A DNA stretch of 64,000 nucleotides from Pedobacter frigidisoli (GCF_004331675.1 NZ_SJSN01000003.1:248001-312000); one strand, 5' to 3'. Counted from the first letter of the stretch, positions 16,382 to 24,579 are shown. Notes: generated by a model from the letters alone, not told the origin. Program-made: numbers and translations.

Positions 16382-17146
16382 ATGAAAAAAATTAATATTC
16401 TATCTGCATCTCTGGCATTAATATTATTCACAAACCTAAATGTTAACGCTCAAATAAAATTAAGCGACATTTTTAAAAAAATCATCGAGAAACAAGGCAC
16501 AACTACAACGGGTGCAATGGGAACTCCATCTACTTTTGAAATTGGACAGGGCATTAAAGAAGCTTTGCAAATCGGTGTTTCTGCAGGTGCCGATAGATTA
16601 TCGGTTAAGGATGGTTTTTTAGGCAATTTAGCCGTAAAGATTTTAATGCCTCCCGAAGCACAGAAAGTAGAGAAAACGCTACGAAGCATTGGTTTGAATA
16701 AACTTTGCGATAACGTGATTGTAAGCTTGAATCGTGCGGCAGAAGATGCGGCAACAGAAGCTAAGCCTATCTTCATTTCGGCCATTAAACAAATGACTTT
16801 AACTGATGCCACGAATATTCTTTTAGGCAACAATGATGCGGCAACAGCCTATTTTAAACGAGTAACAACTTCGCAGTTAATGCAAAAGTTTAGTCCGATT
16901 GTAACCACTAGCTTAAGCAAAGTTAACGCAACGAAATACTATTCTGATTTAACTTCACAATATAACCGCTTACCTTTAGTAAAACCTGTAAATACTAACT
17001 TAACGGAATACGTTACGCAAAAAGCAATTGATGGTTTGTTTTTGGAAGTTGCGAAAGAAGAACTTAAAATTAGGGGAAACCTAAGTTCTAGAAGTTCTAC
17101 CTTGTTGCAGAAAGTATTTGGCTATGCCGATAAGAAAAAGATTTAA
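16382..17146 (+). CDS. DUF4197 family secreted protein
   Basis: 254 residues with a signal peptide (MKKINILSASLALILFTNLNVNAQ, about 24 residues). The mature protein is helical: GIKEALQIGVSAGADRLSVKDGFLGN, ILMPPEAQKVEKTLRSIGL, NRAAEDAATEAKPIFISAIKQMTLTDATNILLGNNDAATAYFKR, the recognisable DUF4197 pattern. The family is found in the envelope of Proteobacteria and Bacteroidota; no biochemical role is known to me. It is monocistronic, with its own -7 box and terminator. Confidence 0.88.
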   Translation: MKKINILSASLALILFTNLNVNAQIKLSDIFKKIIEKQGTTTTGAMGTPSTFEIGQGIKEALQIGVSAGADRLSVKDGFLGNLAVKILMPPEAQKVEKTLRSIGLNKLCDNVIVSLNRAAEDAATEAKPIFISAIKQMTLTDATNILLGNNDAATAYFKRVTTSQLMQKFSPIVTTSLSKVNATKYYSDLTSQYNRLPLVKPVNTNLTEYVTQKAIDGLFLEVAKEELKIRGNLSSRSSTLLQKVFGYADKKKI

Positions 17147-17170
17147 GTCTTGGTAAAATCATAAAAAGGA

Positions 17171-17206
17171 AAGATTCAGGTTTCGAAAGCGGCTGAATCT
17201 TTTTTG
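17171..17206 (+). terminator. Terminator after DUF4197 gene
   Basis: AGATTCAG (17172-17179) pairs perfectly with CTGAATCT (17193-17200); six T residues follow. It lies 25 bp after the stop codon. Confidence 0.8.
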
Positions 17207-17231
17207 TTTAAAACAATTTGTAAAATTGTAC

Positions 17232-18167
17232 ATGACTAAAATCAGCAATAAAATCGTTTCTATTTTGATTCCGTGTGTGATGCTAATGGTTTCTTGTAGC
17301 AACAATAAATCTGGAGAAGAAAGTTCCAAAGCCGTTTTGGATACCATTTCTCTAAGCAATAAAAACTTTGCCCTTGCTTATCAAGATGGAAGTAAAATTG
17401 TGGCAACAAGCATCGATACCATGAAGCAAATTTCGTTTGGTGGTGCAACCGACCCCGCGATTTCTCCCGATGGAAATAAACTGGCTTATACCGTTAACGA
17501 TACTGCTGGTCACCGAACCATTTGGGTTGCTGATATGGAGAATAAAAGTCAGTTGCAATTACAGGTAAATAGCGGCAATTATTACCAAGCAGTTTGGTCG
17601 CCAAGTGGAAATGCAATTGCTTTTAATATTTTCAATAGCAAGAATCTTTGGAAAATCGGCATTATCAAAACCGATAACACGGGTTATGTGATGTTAGATA
17701 GCGCCTCGAAAATTAATGTTTACGCCCCAACCTGGAAAAACGAAAAGGAACTTATCAGTCAGGATTTGGTTAACCTTTATACTTTCGATATTTCAGGAAA
17801 ATTGATTGACACAAAACCTATCGCCAGCTTAATTGGAAAAGATTTTACCATTGCAAGCAGTAATCGTTTCTTTTATACAAAAGATGGTCAGAAATTAATT
17901 TTTAATGCTGGCAATACCGATGTTTTGGATGGATTGACTGGCCCAAGTGAAGGGGTTTATATTTTAGATTTAGCCAGTAAAAAAGTAAACCGAATTTCGC
18001 CAAAAGGCACGAATGTTCCTTATGTTTTTGTAACTGGTGATGATAGAATTTTTTATAGCGGTTCGGAAAAACCTTACACTCAAAATAAGATTTACGTTTC
18101 TGATTTGAGTGGGAATAGTAAGTTGCTGGTTGATAAGGGAACGAATCCGACAGGAGCTTTGAAATAG
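17232..18167 (+). CDS. TolB-like beta-propeller lipoprotein (PD40 repeats)
   Basis: About 311 residues from the ATG at 17232; a TTG two codons upstream is less likely. The N-terminus is a lipoprotein signal (SILIPCVMLMVSC, lipid-modified Cys near residue 21). The body has repeated WD40-like propeller blades: GGATDPAISPDGNKLAYTVND, YYQAVWSPSGNAIAFNIF, APTWKNEKELISQDL. This is the TolB/PD40 pattern, a propeller in the periplasm or on the outer membrane. There is no Tol-Pal gene nearby, so it is not TolB itself; the ligand is unknown. Confidence 0.82.
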   Translation: MTKISNKIVSILIPCVMLMVSCSNNKSGEESSKAVLDTISLSNKNFALAYQDGSKIVATSIDTMKQISFGGATDPAISPDGNKLAYTVNDTAGHRTIWVADMENKSQLQLQVNSGNYYQAVWSPSGNAIAFNIFNSKNLWKIGIIKTDNTGYVMLDSASKINVYAPTWKNEKELISQDLVNLYTFDISGKLIDTKPIASLIGKDFTIASSNRFFYTKDGQKLIFNAGNTDVLDGLTGPSEGVYILDLASKKVNRISPKGTNVPYVFVTGDDRIFYSGSEKPYTQNKIYVSDLSGNSKLLVDKGTNPTGALK

Positions 18168-18280
18168 GATTAAAGAGTGAAGAAGCTGTACTTCTGCTCA
18201 ATCTGCTAAAAAGAACCACCCCGCCTTGCAGGCACCCCTCAAGAGGAGAATGTTATGCGTCGATTCTGCAATTTGCAACC

Positions 18281-18412
18281 CAAGTTTCCTTTACTGTTTT
18301 GTGTTGTTTAAACCTGATTGCAATGGAAAGCCCGCAAGCGAGGCACGAGTGCGGACTTTGAATGAAAAGCAGGGCTGAATTCCGCCAAAAATTATTGCCT
18401 TTCATTTCAAAA
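18281..18412. repeat. Modular hairpin repeat, degenerate copy
   Basis: The blocks AAGTTTCCTTTACTG, TTTAAACCTGATTG and ATGGAAAG, then GCAGGGCT, CCGCCAAAA and CTTTCATTTC, follow the same order as in the copies at 16090 (reverse) and 21597. The inner hairpin differs here (CCGCA...TGCGG). Minus-strand frames across 18253-18507 are shadows of this repeat. The remaining gap up to 18535 holds nothing else that I recognise. Confidence 0.65.
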
Positions 18413-18535
18413 AAATAAAAGACTTGTGATTTTTCCCACCACCTATTCCACCTAAACTTCTTCATTAAAAAAAACTTCAGAAAATTTAAAGTAATATTGG
18501 CTTTCATCCGTTTACAGCTTTATTAAACAAAAATT

Positions 18536-19087
18536 TTGCCGACAAACGAACCCCAAAATATAATCTCTACGGTTGCCAATTATGGTAAACGCTTATTCAG
18601 TTTCATCCGCGGGCGGGTGAATACGGATGAGGATGCGGAAGATATTTTGCAGGATGTTTGGTACCAATTGAGCAATCAGCCCGAGGCTGGCGCCATAGAG
18701 CAGATGAGTGGGTGGCTGTATCGGGTAGCTCGGAACAAGATTACCGATAAGTATCGGAAGCAAAAAGATGTACTTATTGAGGATTTGAGCTACGAGGATG
18801 AAGATGGCGAAATCAATTTTAGGGAGATTTTGCTGGCAGAATCTTTTTCGCCCGAGGAAGAAAGTTTAAAGAAACTCTTTTGGGACCAGCTGTTTTTAGC
18901 CTTGGAAGAATTGCCCGAAAATCAACGTTATATTTTCGTTCAGAACGAATTGGAAGACAGAACTTTTCAGGAAATTGCTGATGAAACGGGCGAAAACATT
19001 AAAACTTTAATATCAAGAAAAGGTTACGCGGTGAAACATTTGCGAAATCGTTTACAAAATTTATATCAAGAATTTATTAACTATTAA
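18536..19087 (+). CDS. ECF sigma factor starting with TTG
   Basis: 183 residues. Region 2 is ANYGKRLFSFIRGRVNTDEDAEDILQDVWYQL with GWLYRVARNKITDKYRKQ; region 4 is LPENQRYIFVQNELEDRTFQEIADETGENIKTLISRKGYAVKHLR. There is no ATG between the in-frame stop at 18524 and conserved region 2, so TTG at 18536 is the only sensible start. The next gene, a small membrane protein, begins 11 bp downstream and is probably co-transcribed. It could sense or modulate envelope stress with that protein, but no zinc-finger anti-sigma is present. Confidence 0.9.
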   Translation: MPTNEPQNIISTVANYGKRLFSFIRGRVNTDEDAEDILQDVWYQLSNQPEAGAIEQMSGWLYRVARNKITDKYRKQKDVLIEDLSYEDEDGEINFREILLAESFSPEEESLKKLFWDQLFLALEELPENQRYIFVQNELEDRTFQEIADETGENIKTLISRKGYAVKHLRNRLQNLYQEFINY

Positions 19088-19098
19088 TTGAGCTGAAA

Positions 19099-19446
19099 AT
19101 GATGAACAGAAAGTTTAGTAAAGGCAAGAAATTCATTTTCTTTTTACCTGTCGTAGTGCTAATTGCTACAGCTTTGGGTTTTATTGTAATGTATTTATGG
19201 AACTGGATTTTACCTGAAGTTACGAATGTAGGTAGATTAAACTTCTGGCAGGCACTCGGGCTTTTGGTTTTATGCCGATTGCTCTTTGGCAATTTTAATA
19301 AAGGTGGTGGCGGTAATAATCGTTTCCGCGAAAAGGCAATGGGCATGCGCTCTAAGTGGCACAGTATGAATGAGGAGCAACGAGCGAAGTTTAAGGAAGA
19401 ATATAAACGAAGATGTGGCGGTTGGGGACACCGCAACAAGGAATAA
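19099..19446 (+). CDS. Small two-helix membrane protein linked to ECF sigma
   Basis: 115 residues, MMNRKFSKGKKFIFFLPVVV; start at either of the two ATGs. Two hydrophobic helices (about 12-36 and 48-68) are followed by a glycine patch and a basic/acidic C-terminal helix (SKWHSMNEEQRAKFKEEYKRRCGG) reminiscent of the periplasmic metal-sensing Spy/CnrX-type helices, though far too short to assign. Position 11 bp after the sigma gene suggests a regulator or first target. Not a recognised family. Confidence 0.65.
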   Translation: MMNRKFSKGKKFIFFLPVVVLIATALGFIVMYLWNWILPEVTNVGRLNFWQALGLLVLCRLLFGNFNKGGGGNNRFREKAMGMRSKWHSMNEEQRAKFKEEYKRRCGGWGHRNKE

Positions 19447-19451
19447 TTTTA

Positions 19452-19477
19452 AGCCAGCCTTTTAGCTGGCTTTTTTT
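19452..19477 (+). terminator. Terminator of the ECF sigma/small protein operon
   Basis: AGCCAGC (19452-19458) pairs with GCTGGCT (19465-19471), followed by T residues to 19477. It lies 6 bp after the stop codon. Confidence 0.85.
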
Positions 19478-20022
19478 ATGAATTCTGTTGTTATATGTGA
19501 GCTTATATGTCTTATATGGTTTAATTGTTAATTACCGTTAAATGCAGCAATGGCTATGCTTAATTTTATGTACGTTAGGTTTTTTATAAGTTCATTGTCT
19601 TAGCCAGACGGGCTCTCTTCTTTTGGCTTGAACCAAAAGAAGCAAAAGTTCAAGGCTTGCATCTATTTGTGTAAAAACTCGATAAACTGTTTTCGAAAAT
19701 AATTTATTAGGCTCTTTCCAATCCACAAATCCCCCGCACAGCTGAAAATTATTTTGTTCTGTGGTTTATGATTGAAACTGCGAACAGTTTGTCGTTTTTT
19801 CCTACAAATATCTGCTATGCCAGTCCTCGCAACTATGAAAGTTGGTGGTATTATTTCTCTTGTCTTTCTATTTTCAGGCAGTTGGTTAAACCCACCTCCT
19901 CTTATCTCCTTGATTAAATTTCACAGGGTAAGGTTTTCAACAGTGATAAAAACCATTTTTATTTTTTTTAAAGTAAAAATAAATTTCCTCCGTCTACCCT
20001 ATTAAATAACAAAAAATTAAAA
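19478..20022. repeat. Repeat-bearing gap without genes
   Basis: A fragment resembling the GAAAATATAAG unit, in reverse orientation, lies near 19495-19530. A 10-bp inverted repeat CTTCTTTTGG/CCAAAAGAAG (19617-19642) is followed by GCAAAAGTTCAAGGC, a string I associate with dispersed repeats of this bacterial family. The 77-codon plus-strand frame at 19772 has no codon-pattern or motif support and is rejected. The promoter of the gene at 20023 must lie in the last 100 bp. Confidence 0.55.
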
Positions 20023-20292
20023 ATGAAACAGATATTAAAATCAATAGGATTTGGGATTGTACTTGGTGCAGTCGCTTTCTTCATACCATTTATATTCAAA
20101 TTTATCTTCGCCGTAATGATTATCGGTTTTGTGTTCAAAATGATTTTCAGAGGTCGAAGACGTCGCCATTTTGCGAACAGATTTGAGGGATTTGGTAATT
20201 ATTATTCGCCGATAGTTCCAATCGACAACCAATGGTACAAACCTACGGTTCAGGGAAATGGTCCAGTTCGAAACATTAACGTAAATTATTAA
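20023..20292 (+). CDS. Small membrane protein with basic loop
   Basis: 89 residues. One long or two short hydrophobic helices (about 5-40, GFGIVLGAVAFFIPFIFKFIFAV) are followed by RGRRRRHFANRF, a positively charged cytoplasmic flank, and a Pro/Asn/Tyr-rich tail. Unrecognised. It is 5 bp from the next small gene; together with Hsp20 downstream the group looks like a stress-related set, by position only. Confidence 0.55.
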   Translation: MKQILKSIGFGIVLGAVAFFIPFIFKFIFAVMIIGFVFKMIFRGRRRRHFANRFEGFGNYYSPIVPIDNQWYKPTVQGNGPVRNINVNY

Positions 20293-20297
20293 TCGCC

Positions 20298-20525
20298 ATG
20301 AAAGCATTTAGAATATTATTAGCCTTTTTTGTTGCAGGAGCAACATTTTATAGCTTAAACGCATTCGCCGTAAAAAATGGTTATCGCGATAGATTAGATT
20401 TCAAAAACAGGCATTATCACGAATACGATTGCGACCATGAACATTACAGAAATCATGGTTTCAGTCACCACAACAGAAAAGCTGTTGATACTTCGATAAC
20501 ACCAATTGATAGCACAAAACATTAA
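20298..20525 (+). CDS. Small secreted His-rich protein
   Basis: 75 residues with a signal peptide (MKAFRILLAFFVAGATFYSLNAFA, about 24). The mature peptide of about 50 residues is rich in His, Tyr, Asp and Arg (HYHEYDCDHEHYRNHGFSHHNRK), suggesting metal or polyanion binding in the periplasm. Not a family that I recognise. It is 5 bp downstream of the membrane protein gene. Confidence 0.6.
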   Translation: MKAFRILLAFFVAGATFYSLNAFAVKNGYRDRLDFKNRHYHEYDCDHEHYRNHGFSHHNRKAVDTSITPIDSTKH

Positions 20526-20536
20526 ATAATAAGCTG

Positions 20537-20920
20537 ATGTCTCAAGTTCTATTTTTAAGCGTTCCGTCACAAAGTGATGTTAATCCAAATCTTAGTTTGG
20601 CAAGTGAGTTGATTACTCGTGGCGAACAGGTAACGTTTTTCAGTTCTAATGAATTTAAACAACCCATCGAAAATATTGGTGCCGATTTTAAGGCTTACAG
20701 TAAAGATTTGGATGTTTTCAATAATACGGGAGATAACGAAATACCTAAATCGGGTTTGATTACGGCGCTTTTAGAACCGATGAAGTTTATTGATGATATC
20801 GTGGTGCAGATAAGAGGATTGAAATTTGATTATGCCGTTTTTTCTCCTGCTTACCCATACGCAAACATCATCACGCAATTATTGGGAATTCCGAAAACAG
20901 AATATCGCGTTTCCAATTAA
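20537..20920 (+). pseudogene. Truncated MGT/UGT-type glycosyltransferase (N-terminal third)
   Basis: 127 residues: MSQVLFLSVPSQSDVNPNLSLASELITRGEQVTFFSSNEFKQPIENIGADFKAY... This is the N-terminal acceptor-binding Rossmann half of macrolide-type (MGT) glycosyltransferases, with the GHVNPTL-like motif altered to SDVNPNL. Full-length enzymes have about 400 residues and a C-terminal nucleotide-sugar domain. Here the frame stops at GIPKTEYRVSN and only 54 bp remain before the Hsp20 gene, so the C-terminal two thirds are deleted rather than frame-shifted. It is probably a non-functional remnant. Confidence 0.75.
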
Positions 20921-20974
20921 AATATTGGCTTAGGCTGATGAATTAACAGATTAAAAACAATTAAAATTAAAAAA

Positions 20975-21427
20975 ATGTACAACGAAAATAGATGCCATAC
21001 AGGCAAAATGAATAGAGGTTGCGGTCCACGAGGTGGAAGATCTGGTGGTCACCACCATGGAAAATTTGGTCGCCATGCAGAAGAAATGTTTGGACAAGGT
21101 TTCAGACGTGTACCCGCAAATATTGAAGAAACGGATGAAAGTTACATCATTCATCTTTTTGCGCCAGCCTTGGTTAAAGAAAACTTAAAAGTGGTAACCA
21201 AAGATGATGTTTTAACCATTTCTTACACACCAAAAGAGGATGCAGAATCTGCAGAGAAATTTAGCAGAAGAGAGTACAGCAACGGCGCTTTCGAAAGGGC
21301 TTTTGCTTTAAATGGAAAAGTGCTTAGCGAAAACATATCAGCGAAATATGCTGACGGAATTTTGAAAGTTACACTTCCTAAAAACCCCGAAACGAATATA
21401 CCTGCGAAAGATATTGCAGTAAACTAA
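20975..21427 (+). CDS. Small heat shock protein, Hsp20/alpha-crystallin family
   Basis: 150 residues. The N-terminal 45 residues are rich in Gly, His and Arg (RGCGPRGGRSGGHHHGKFGRHA). The alpha-crystallin domain follows from about 46: VPANIEETDESYIIHLFAPALVKENLKV, VLTISYTPKEDAE, FSRREYSNGAFERAFALNGKVLSENISAKYADGILKVTLPK, the A-x-x-x-G-I-L-x-V-x-x-P-K signature being complete. Such proteins are ATP-independent holdases. The His/Gly-rich N-terminal arm is atypical and could bind metal. A terminator follows. Confidence 0.93.
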   Translation: MYNENRCHTGKMNRGCGPRGGRSGGHHHGKFGRHAEEMFGQGFRRVPANIEETDESYIIHLFAPALVKENLKVVTKDDVLTISYTPKEDAESAEKFSRREYSNGAFERAFALNGKVLSENISAKYADGILKVTLPKNPETNIPAKDIAVN

Positions 21428-21451
21428 GTTTCGTCTATTATAATTTCTGAG

Positions 21452-21482
21452 GCTTCGATTGTTTTGTAATCGGGGCTTTTTT
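21452..21482 (+). terminator. Terminator after Hsp20
   Basis: GCTTCGATT (21452-21460) pairs with AATCGGGGC (21468-21476), including two G-U pairs; six T residues follow. It is 24 bp downstream of the stop codon. Confidence 0.75.
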
Positions 21483-21596
21483 GGGTTCGTTGCCGAAACT
21501 ATTTTACCACAAAGACACTAAGAACACAAAGGTTTTTTTGCCACGGAAACACAGAAGACACGGAAAAGGTAAGTTGGGTTTTGCGCTTTGCAACCA

Positions 21597-21814
21597 AAGT
21601 TTCTTACACTGAACTGAGTTATCTAAACCCGATTGTCGCGGAAATACTTTTTTACTGCAGCGACCCCGAATAAGCTTTCGTGCTGAGGCACGAAGCATCT
21701 GCAACCGATGAAACAGATTCTTCGTTCCTCAGCATGACAGAAGTTTAAAAAGATTAGAGCAAAAAGCGGGACTATCGTAACCAAAACGCTCAGAACATTG
21801 CTTTCCAAATCATT
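21597..21814. repeat. Modular hairpin repeat with REP-type inner palindrome
   Basis: The left block AAGTTTCTTACACTGAACT, TAAACCCGATTG and CGGAAATACTTTT and the right block AAAAAGATTAGAGC, GCGGGACT and AACATTGCTTTCCAAAT match the reverse complement of 16090-16268 almost base for base. The inner part differs: here a hairpin TGAGGCACGAAGCATCTG / CAGATTCTTCGTTCCTCA (21681-21734) replaces the AAAGTTACTAACTCTAA palindrome. CACAAAG-type repeats precede it at 21510-21565. No gene is present in 21483-21893. Confidence 0.85.
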
Positions 21815-21838
21815 TAACATATCGAGTTTAAACTCCAG

Positions 21839-21870
21839 TTTGCTATTAGTCGTATTTTAAGGTACTTTTG
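21839..21870 (+). promoter_or_regulatory. Bacteroidota-type promoter of the DEAD-box helicase
   Basis: TTTG (21839-21842), a 20-bp spacer and TACTTTTG (21863-21870) match both elements of the primary sigma consensus TTTG-N19-21-TAnnTTTG. The TTG start is 24 bp beyond. Confidence 0.75.
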
Positions 21871-21893
21871 CTAAAATAAATAAACACAACAGA

Positions 21894-23120
21894 TTGAATT
21901 TTAACGACTTTAATTTTAACCCCGACTTATATGAGGGCCTGATGGCCATGGGGTATAAAAGCGCTACTCCGATACAAGAACAAGCCATCCCCGTAATTTT
22001 AGATAATCACGACCTTATTGCCTGCGCCCAAACGGGAACAGGAAAAACAGCCAGTTATTTACTTCCAGTGATGGATAAAATAATGAGGGCGAAAGATAGG
22101 CACAACAATACTTTAATTTTAGCACCAACCCGCGAACTTGCTCAACAGATTGATTTACAGGTTGAAGCACTTGCTTATTTCACTAATATTAGTTCTTTGG
22201 CGGTATATGGCGGAGGCGATGGTATAGCTTACGAACAACAGAAACGCTCGATGCGTGATGGTGTTGATGTGATTATTGCAACGCCCGGTCGTTTGATGGC
22301 GCACCTTTCTTCAGGCGTTTTGAAGTTGGAACATTTGCAACACTTAATTTTAGATGAGGCCGATAGAATGCTGGATATGGGTTTTTATGATGACATTATT
22401 CGCATTATAAGCTACCTGCCAAAGAAACGTCAAACGCTTTTGTTTTCGGCAACTATGGCACCAAAAATCAGGGCGATGGCGGGCAAGATTTTACACGAAC
22501 CACAACAAATTACCATCTCAATTGCGAAACCTGCCGAGGGAATAAATCAACAGGCTTATATCATTCACGACCAGCAGAAACAGGCTTTATTAACTGATAT
22601 TTTTAAAGACGGAACCTATAAAAGTGCCATTATTTTTGCCTCAACAAAGGAAAAAGTCAAAGCTTTATACAAAACATTTAGAGGTTTAAATATCAAAGCG
22701 GATGCTTTCCACTCTGATTTAGGTCAAAAAGAACGTGAAGATATTTTACTGGCTTTTAAAAATAAAAGATTACCAATCATTATCGGAACCGATGTTTTAT
22801 CTCGCGGGATTGATGTAGAGGGGGTGGATTTGGTTATTAATTACGATGTTCCAGGCGACCCTGCAGATTATGTACACCGAATCGGGAGAACGGCCAGGGC
22901 TTCGACAAAAGGAACTGCGATTACTCTTGTAAACGGAAGAGATAAACGTAAGTTTGATAACATTGAGAAACTGATTGAAAAGGAAGTTCCGAAAATGACT
23001 TTACCTGAGCATATTTCAGCTATGGAAATTACCCATGTGGAGGAAAAAAGACCGCATCAAAATAATGGCAAGAAAAAGGTTTGGCAGAAGAAAAAGCCGA
23101 AACCAAGTAATCCGAGTTAA
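21894..23120 (+). CDS. DEAD-box ATP-dependent RNA helicase
   Basis: 408 residues, starting at TTG (21894): NFNDFNFNPDLYEGLMAMGYKSATPIQEQAIP is a complete Q motif, whose upstream Phe would be lost if the internal ATG of MAMGYK were used. Motifs in order: AQTGTGKT (I), PTRELAQQ (Ia), ATPGRL (Ib), DEAD (II), SAT (III), then the second RecA lobe with IIFASTKEKVKAL (IV), GTDVLSRGIDVEGVDLVINYD (V) and HRIGRTAR (VI). The C-terminal tail is short, Lys/Pro-rich and basic, probably binding RNA. RhlE-like by length and tail. It unwinds or remodels RNA duplexes, with possible roles in ribosome assembly and cold adaptation. Confidence 0.94.
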   Translation: MNFNDFNFNPDLYEGLMAMGYKSATPIQEQAIPVILDNHDLIACAQTGTGKTASYLLPVMDKIMRAKDRHNNTLILAPTRELAQQIDLQVEALAYFTNISSLAVYGGGDGIAYEQQKRSMRDGVDVIIATPGRLMAHLSSGVLKLEHLQHLILDEADRMLDMGFYDDIIRIISYLPKKRQTLLFSATMAPKIRAMAGKILHEPQQITISIAKPAEGINQQAYIIHDQQKQALLTDIFKDGTYKSAIIFASTKEKVKALYKTFRGLNIKADAFHSDLGQKEREDILLAFKNKRLPIIIGTDVLSRGIDVEGVDLVINYDVPGDPADYVHRIGRTARASTKGTAITLVNGRDKRKFDNIEKLIEKEVPKMTLPEHISAMEITHVEEKRPHQNNGKKKVWQKKKPKPSNPS

Positions 23121-23130
23121 ACACATATTT

Positions 23131-23168
23131 AAACGCCAATAGGATAATTCTTATTGGCGTTTTTCTTT
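23131..23168 (+). terminator. Terminator after the helicase gene
   Basis: An 11-bp perfect stem: AAACGCCAATA (23131-23141) and TATTGGCGTTT (23152-23162), followed by further T residues. It lies 10 bp after the stop codon. Confidence 0.88.
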
Positions 23169-23174
23169 TATCGC

Positions 23175-23182
23175 TATCTTTG
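23175..23182 (+). promoter_or_regulatory. -7 box just upstream of the AEC transporter gene
   Basis: TATCTTTG matches TAnnTTTG perfectly and ends 9 bp before the ATG at 23192, so the transcript would be leaderless or nearly so. A weak TTGG lies about 17 bp upstream, within the preceding terminator. Confidence 0.5.
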
Positions 23183-23191
23183 CCACGTTCA

Positions 23192-24103
23192 ATGGCAAAT
23201 TTCATTTTAATCGGACTGTGTATCCTTGCGGGAATTCTTTTCCGCAAAAGTAAAACCTTACCAAAAGATGCACACAAAGGCATTAACGCCTGGATAATCT
23301 ACATCGCACTTCCTGCAGTCTCATTTAAATATCTTCCGCACATTACCTGGACAAAAGATTTACTTTTTCCTGCTTTGGCGCCAATTTGCATCTGGATGCT
23401 GGGTTGGTTATTTATCACCATTTATTCGAAGTTTACCAAAATTAGCAGGGCAACTTCGGGTGGATTGAAATTGGTAAGCTCATTGAGCAATACTTCGTTT
23501 ATTGGTTTCCCGTTAATCATTGCTTATTTCAGTGAAAAGGAATTGGCGATAGCGATAATCTGCGACCAGATTACTTTTACTTTACTATCTACTATCGGGA
23601 TTATCGTGGCGATTCGTTCTTCACAACAGCAGAAATTAAGCGCCAAACTTGTGCTTAAAAAAATACTGACTTTCCCTCCATTAATTGGTTGTGTTTTGGC
23701 TTTGATTTTACCTCGATATTTAGATTTATCTTCTTTAGATGGAATGTTCGATAAACTGGCAGGAACTGTTGGTCCGCTGGCCTTATTTTCTATTGGCTTA
23801 CAATTGAAATTTGGCGGTTGGTTCAGCGAAATCAAACACATCAGCTTTGCTTTATTATACAAGTTGATTTTAGCTCCGCTCTCTATTTTAGTTATCGCAT
23901 TGCTTTTAGGGATGAACGGAATGATAACCAAAATAACGATTTTCGAAATGGCAATGCCGACATTATTAACCGCAGGCGTTGTTGCTGACCAATATAATTT
24001 AAATCCAAAGGTTTCTAATCTGGTAGTTGGGATAGGGATTTTATTGTCGTTTATTACAACGGGATTTTGGTGGTTGGTGTTGAATTATTCGGGATTGGTT
24101 TAG
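23192..24103 (+). CDS. AEC family transporter (auxin efflux carrier-like permease)
   Basis: 303 residues from the ATG at 23192 (MANFILIGLCILAGILFRK). About ten hydrophobic helices arranged as two halves, with the family motifs IYIALPAVSFKYL, SLSNTSFIGFPLIIAYF in the first half and GPLALFSIGLQLKFG and EMAMPTLLTAGVVADQYNLNP in the second. AEC permeases export or take up organic anions such as malate or malonate in bacteria; the substrate is not predictable. It stands alone between a terminator and a repeat block. Confidence 0.9.
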   Translation: MANFILIGLCILAGILFRKSKTLPKDAHKGINAWIIYIALPAVSFKYLPHITWTKDLLFPALAPICIWMLGWLFITIYSKFTKISRATSGGLKLVSSLSNTSFIGFPLIIAYFSEKELAIAIICDQITFTLLSTIGIIVAIRSSQQQKLSAKLVLKKILTFPPLIGCVLALILPRYLDLSSLDGMFDKLAGTVGPLALFSIGLQLKFGGWFSEIKHISFALLYKLILAPLSILVIALLLGMNGMITKITIFEMAMPTLLTAGVVADQYNLNPKVSNLVVGIGILLSFITTGFWWLVLNYSGLV

Positions 24104-24579
24104 ATTTAACCGCAAAGGCGCAAAGTTTTCCGAAAAGAATCCAAAGGTTTTACCATATGAGAAAATATAAGTTGGATGCAGAGGTTTTAACCACAAAGAC
24201 ACAAAAGAACACAAAGACTTAAAGGGAATTTTAGCAAAAGGTTTAATTACTGCACTTCAAATCCCTCTCTTTCGGAGAGGGACAGCACAAACCCACCCAT
24301 ACTACTGCCTTTCATAGGGTGAGGCTTTTTCATCATGTAAGCATTTAAGAAATTATAAGTTGGTTGCAGAGATTTTAACCACAAAGGCACAAAAGAACAC
24401 AAAGATCTAAAGAGAATTTTAGCACAGGTTTTAAATAACTGTACTTCAAATCCCTCTCTTCAAGGATGACAAGTCCCGATTCTTCATCGGGAGGGAGAGT
24501 ACCACCTAACCAAACCACGAACTTTGATAGGGTGAGGTTTTTCTTAGATGAACTAAAATGTGTTAGATGGTGAGGCTTT
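24104..24579. repeat. Tandem duplication of a composite intergenic repeat
   Basis: Two direct copies of about 200 bp lie head to tail, at about 24145-24338 and 24342-24541. Each runs: AAATATAAG/AAATTATAAG, TTGGxTGCAGAG, TTTTAACCACAAAG, CACAAAAGAACACAAAGA, GAATTTTAGCA, ACTTCAAATCCCTCTCTT, then AGGGTGAGG. The second copy has an extra CCCGATTCTTCATCGGG-like hairpin. 24104-24135 holds another CGCAAAG unit. The same building blocks occur at 10925-11445, 13300-13367, 21510-21565 and 43775-43960. No gene is supported. Confidence 0.85.

Noticed and set aside
18253-18507. Minus-strand 84-codon frame
   Set aside because: It coincides with a degenerate modular repeat and its translation has no family resemblance.
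19772-20005. 77-codon plus-strand frame before the small membrane protein gene
   Set aside because: No motif, no ribosome-binding context and the region is repeat-like; probably random.
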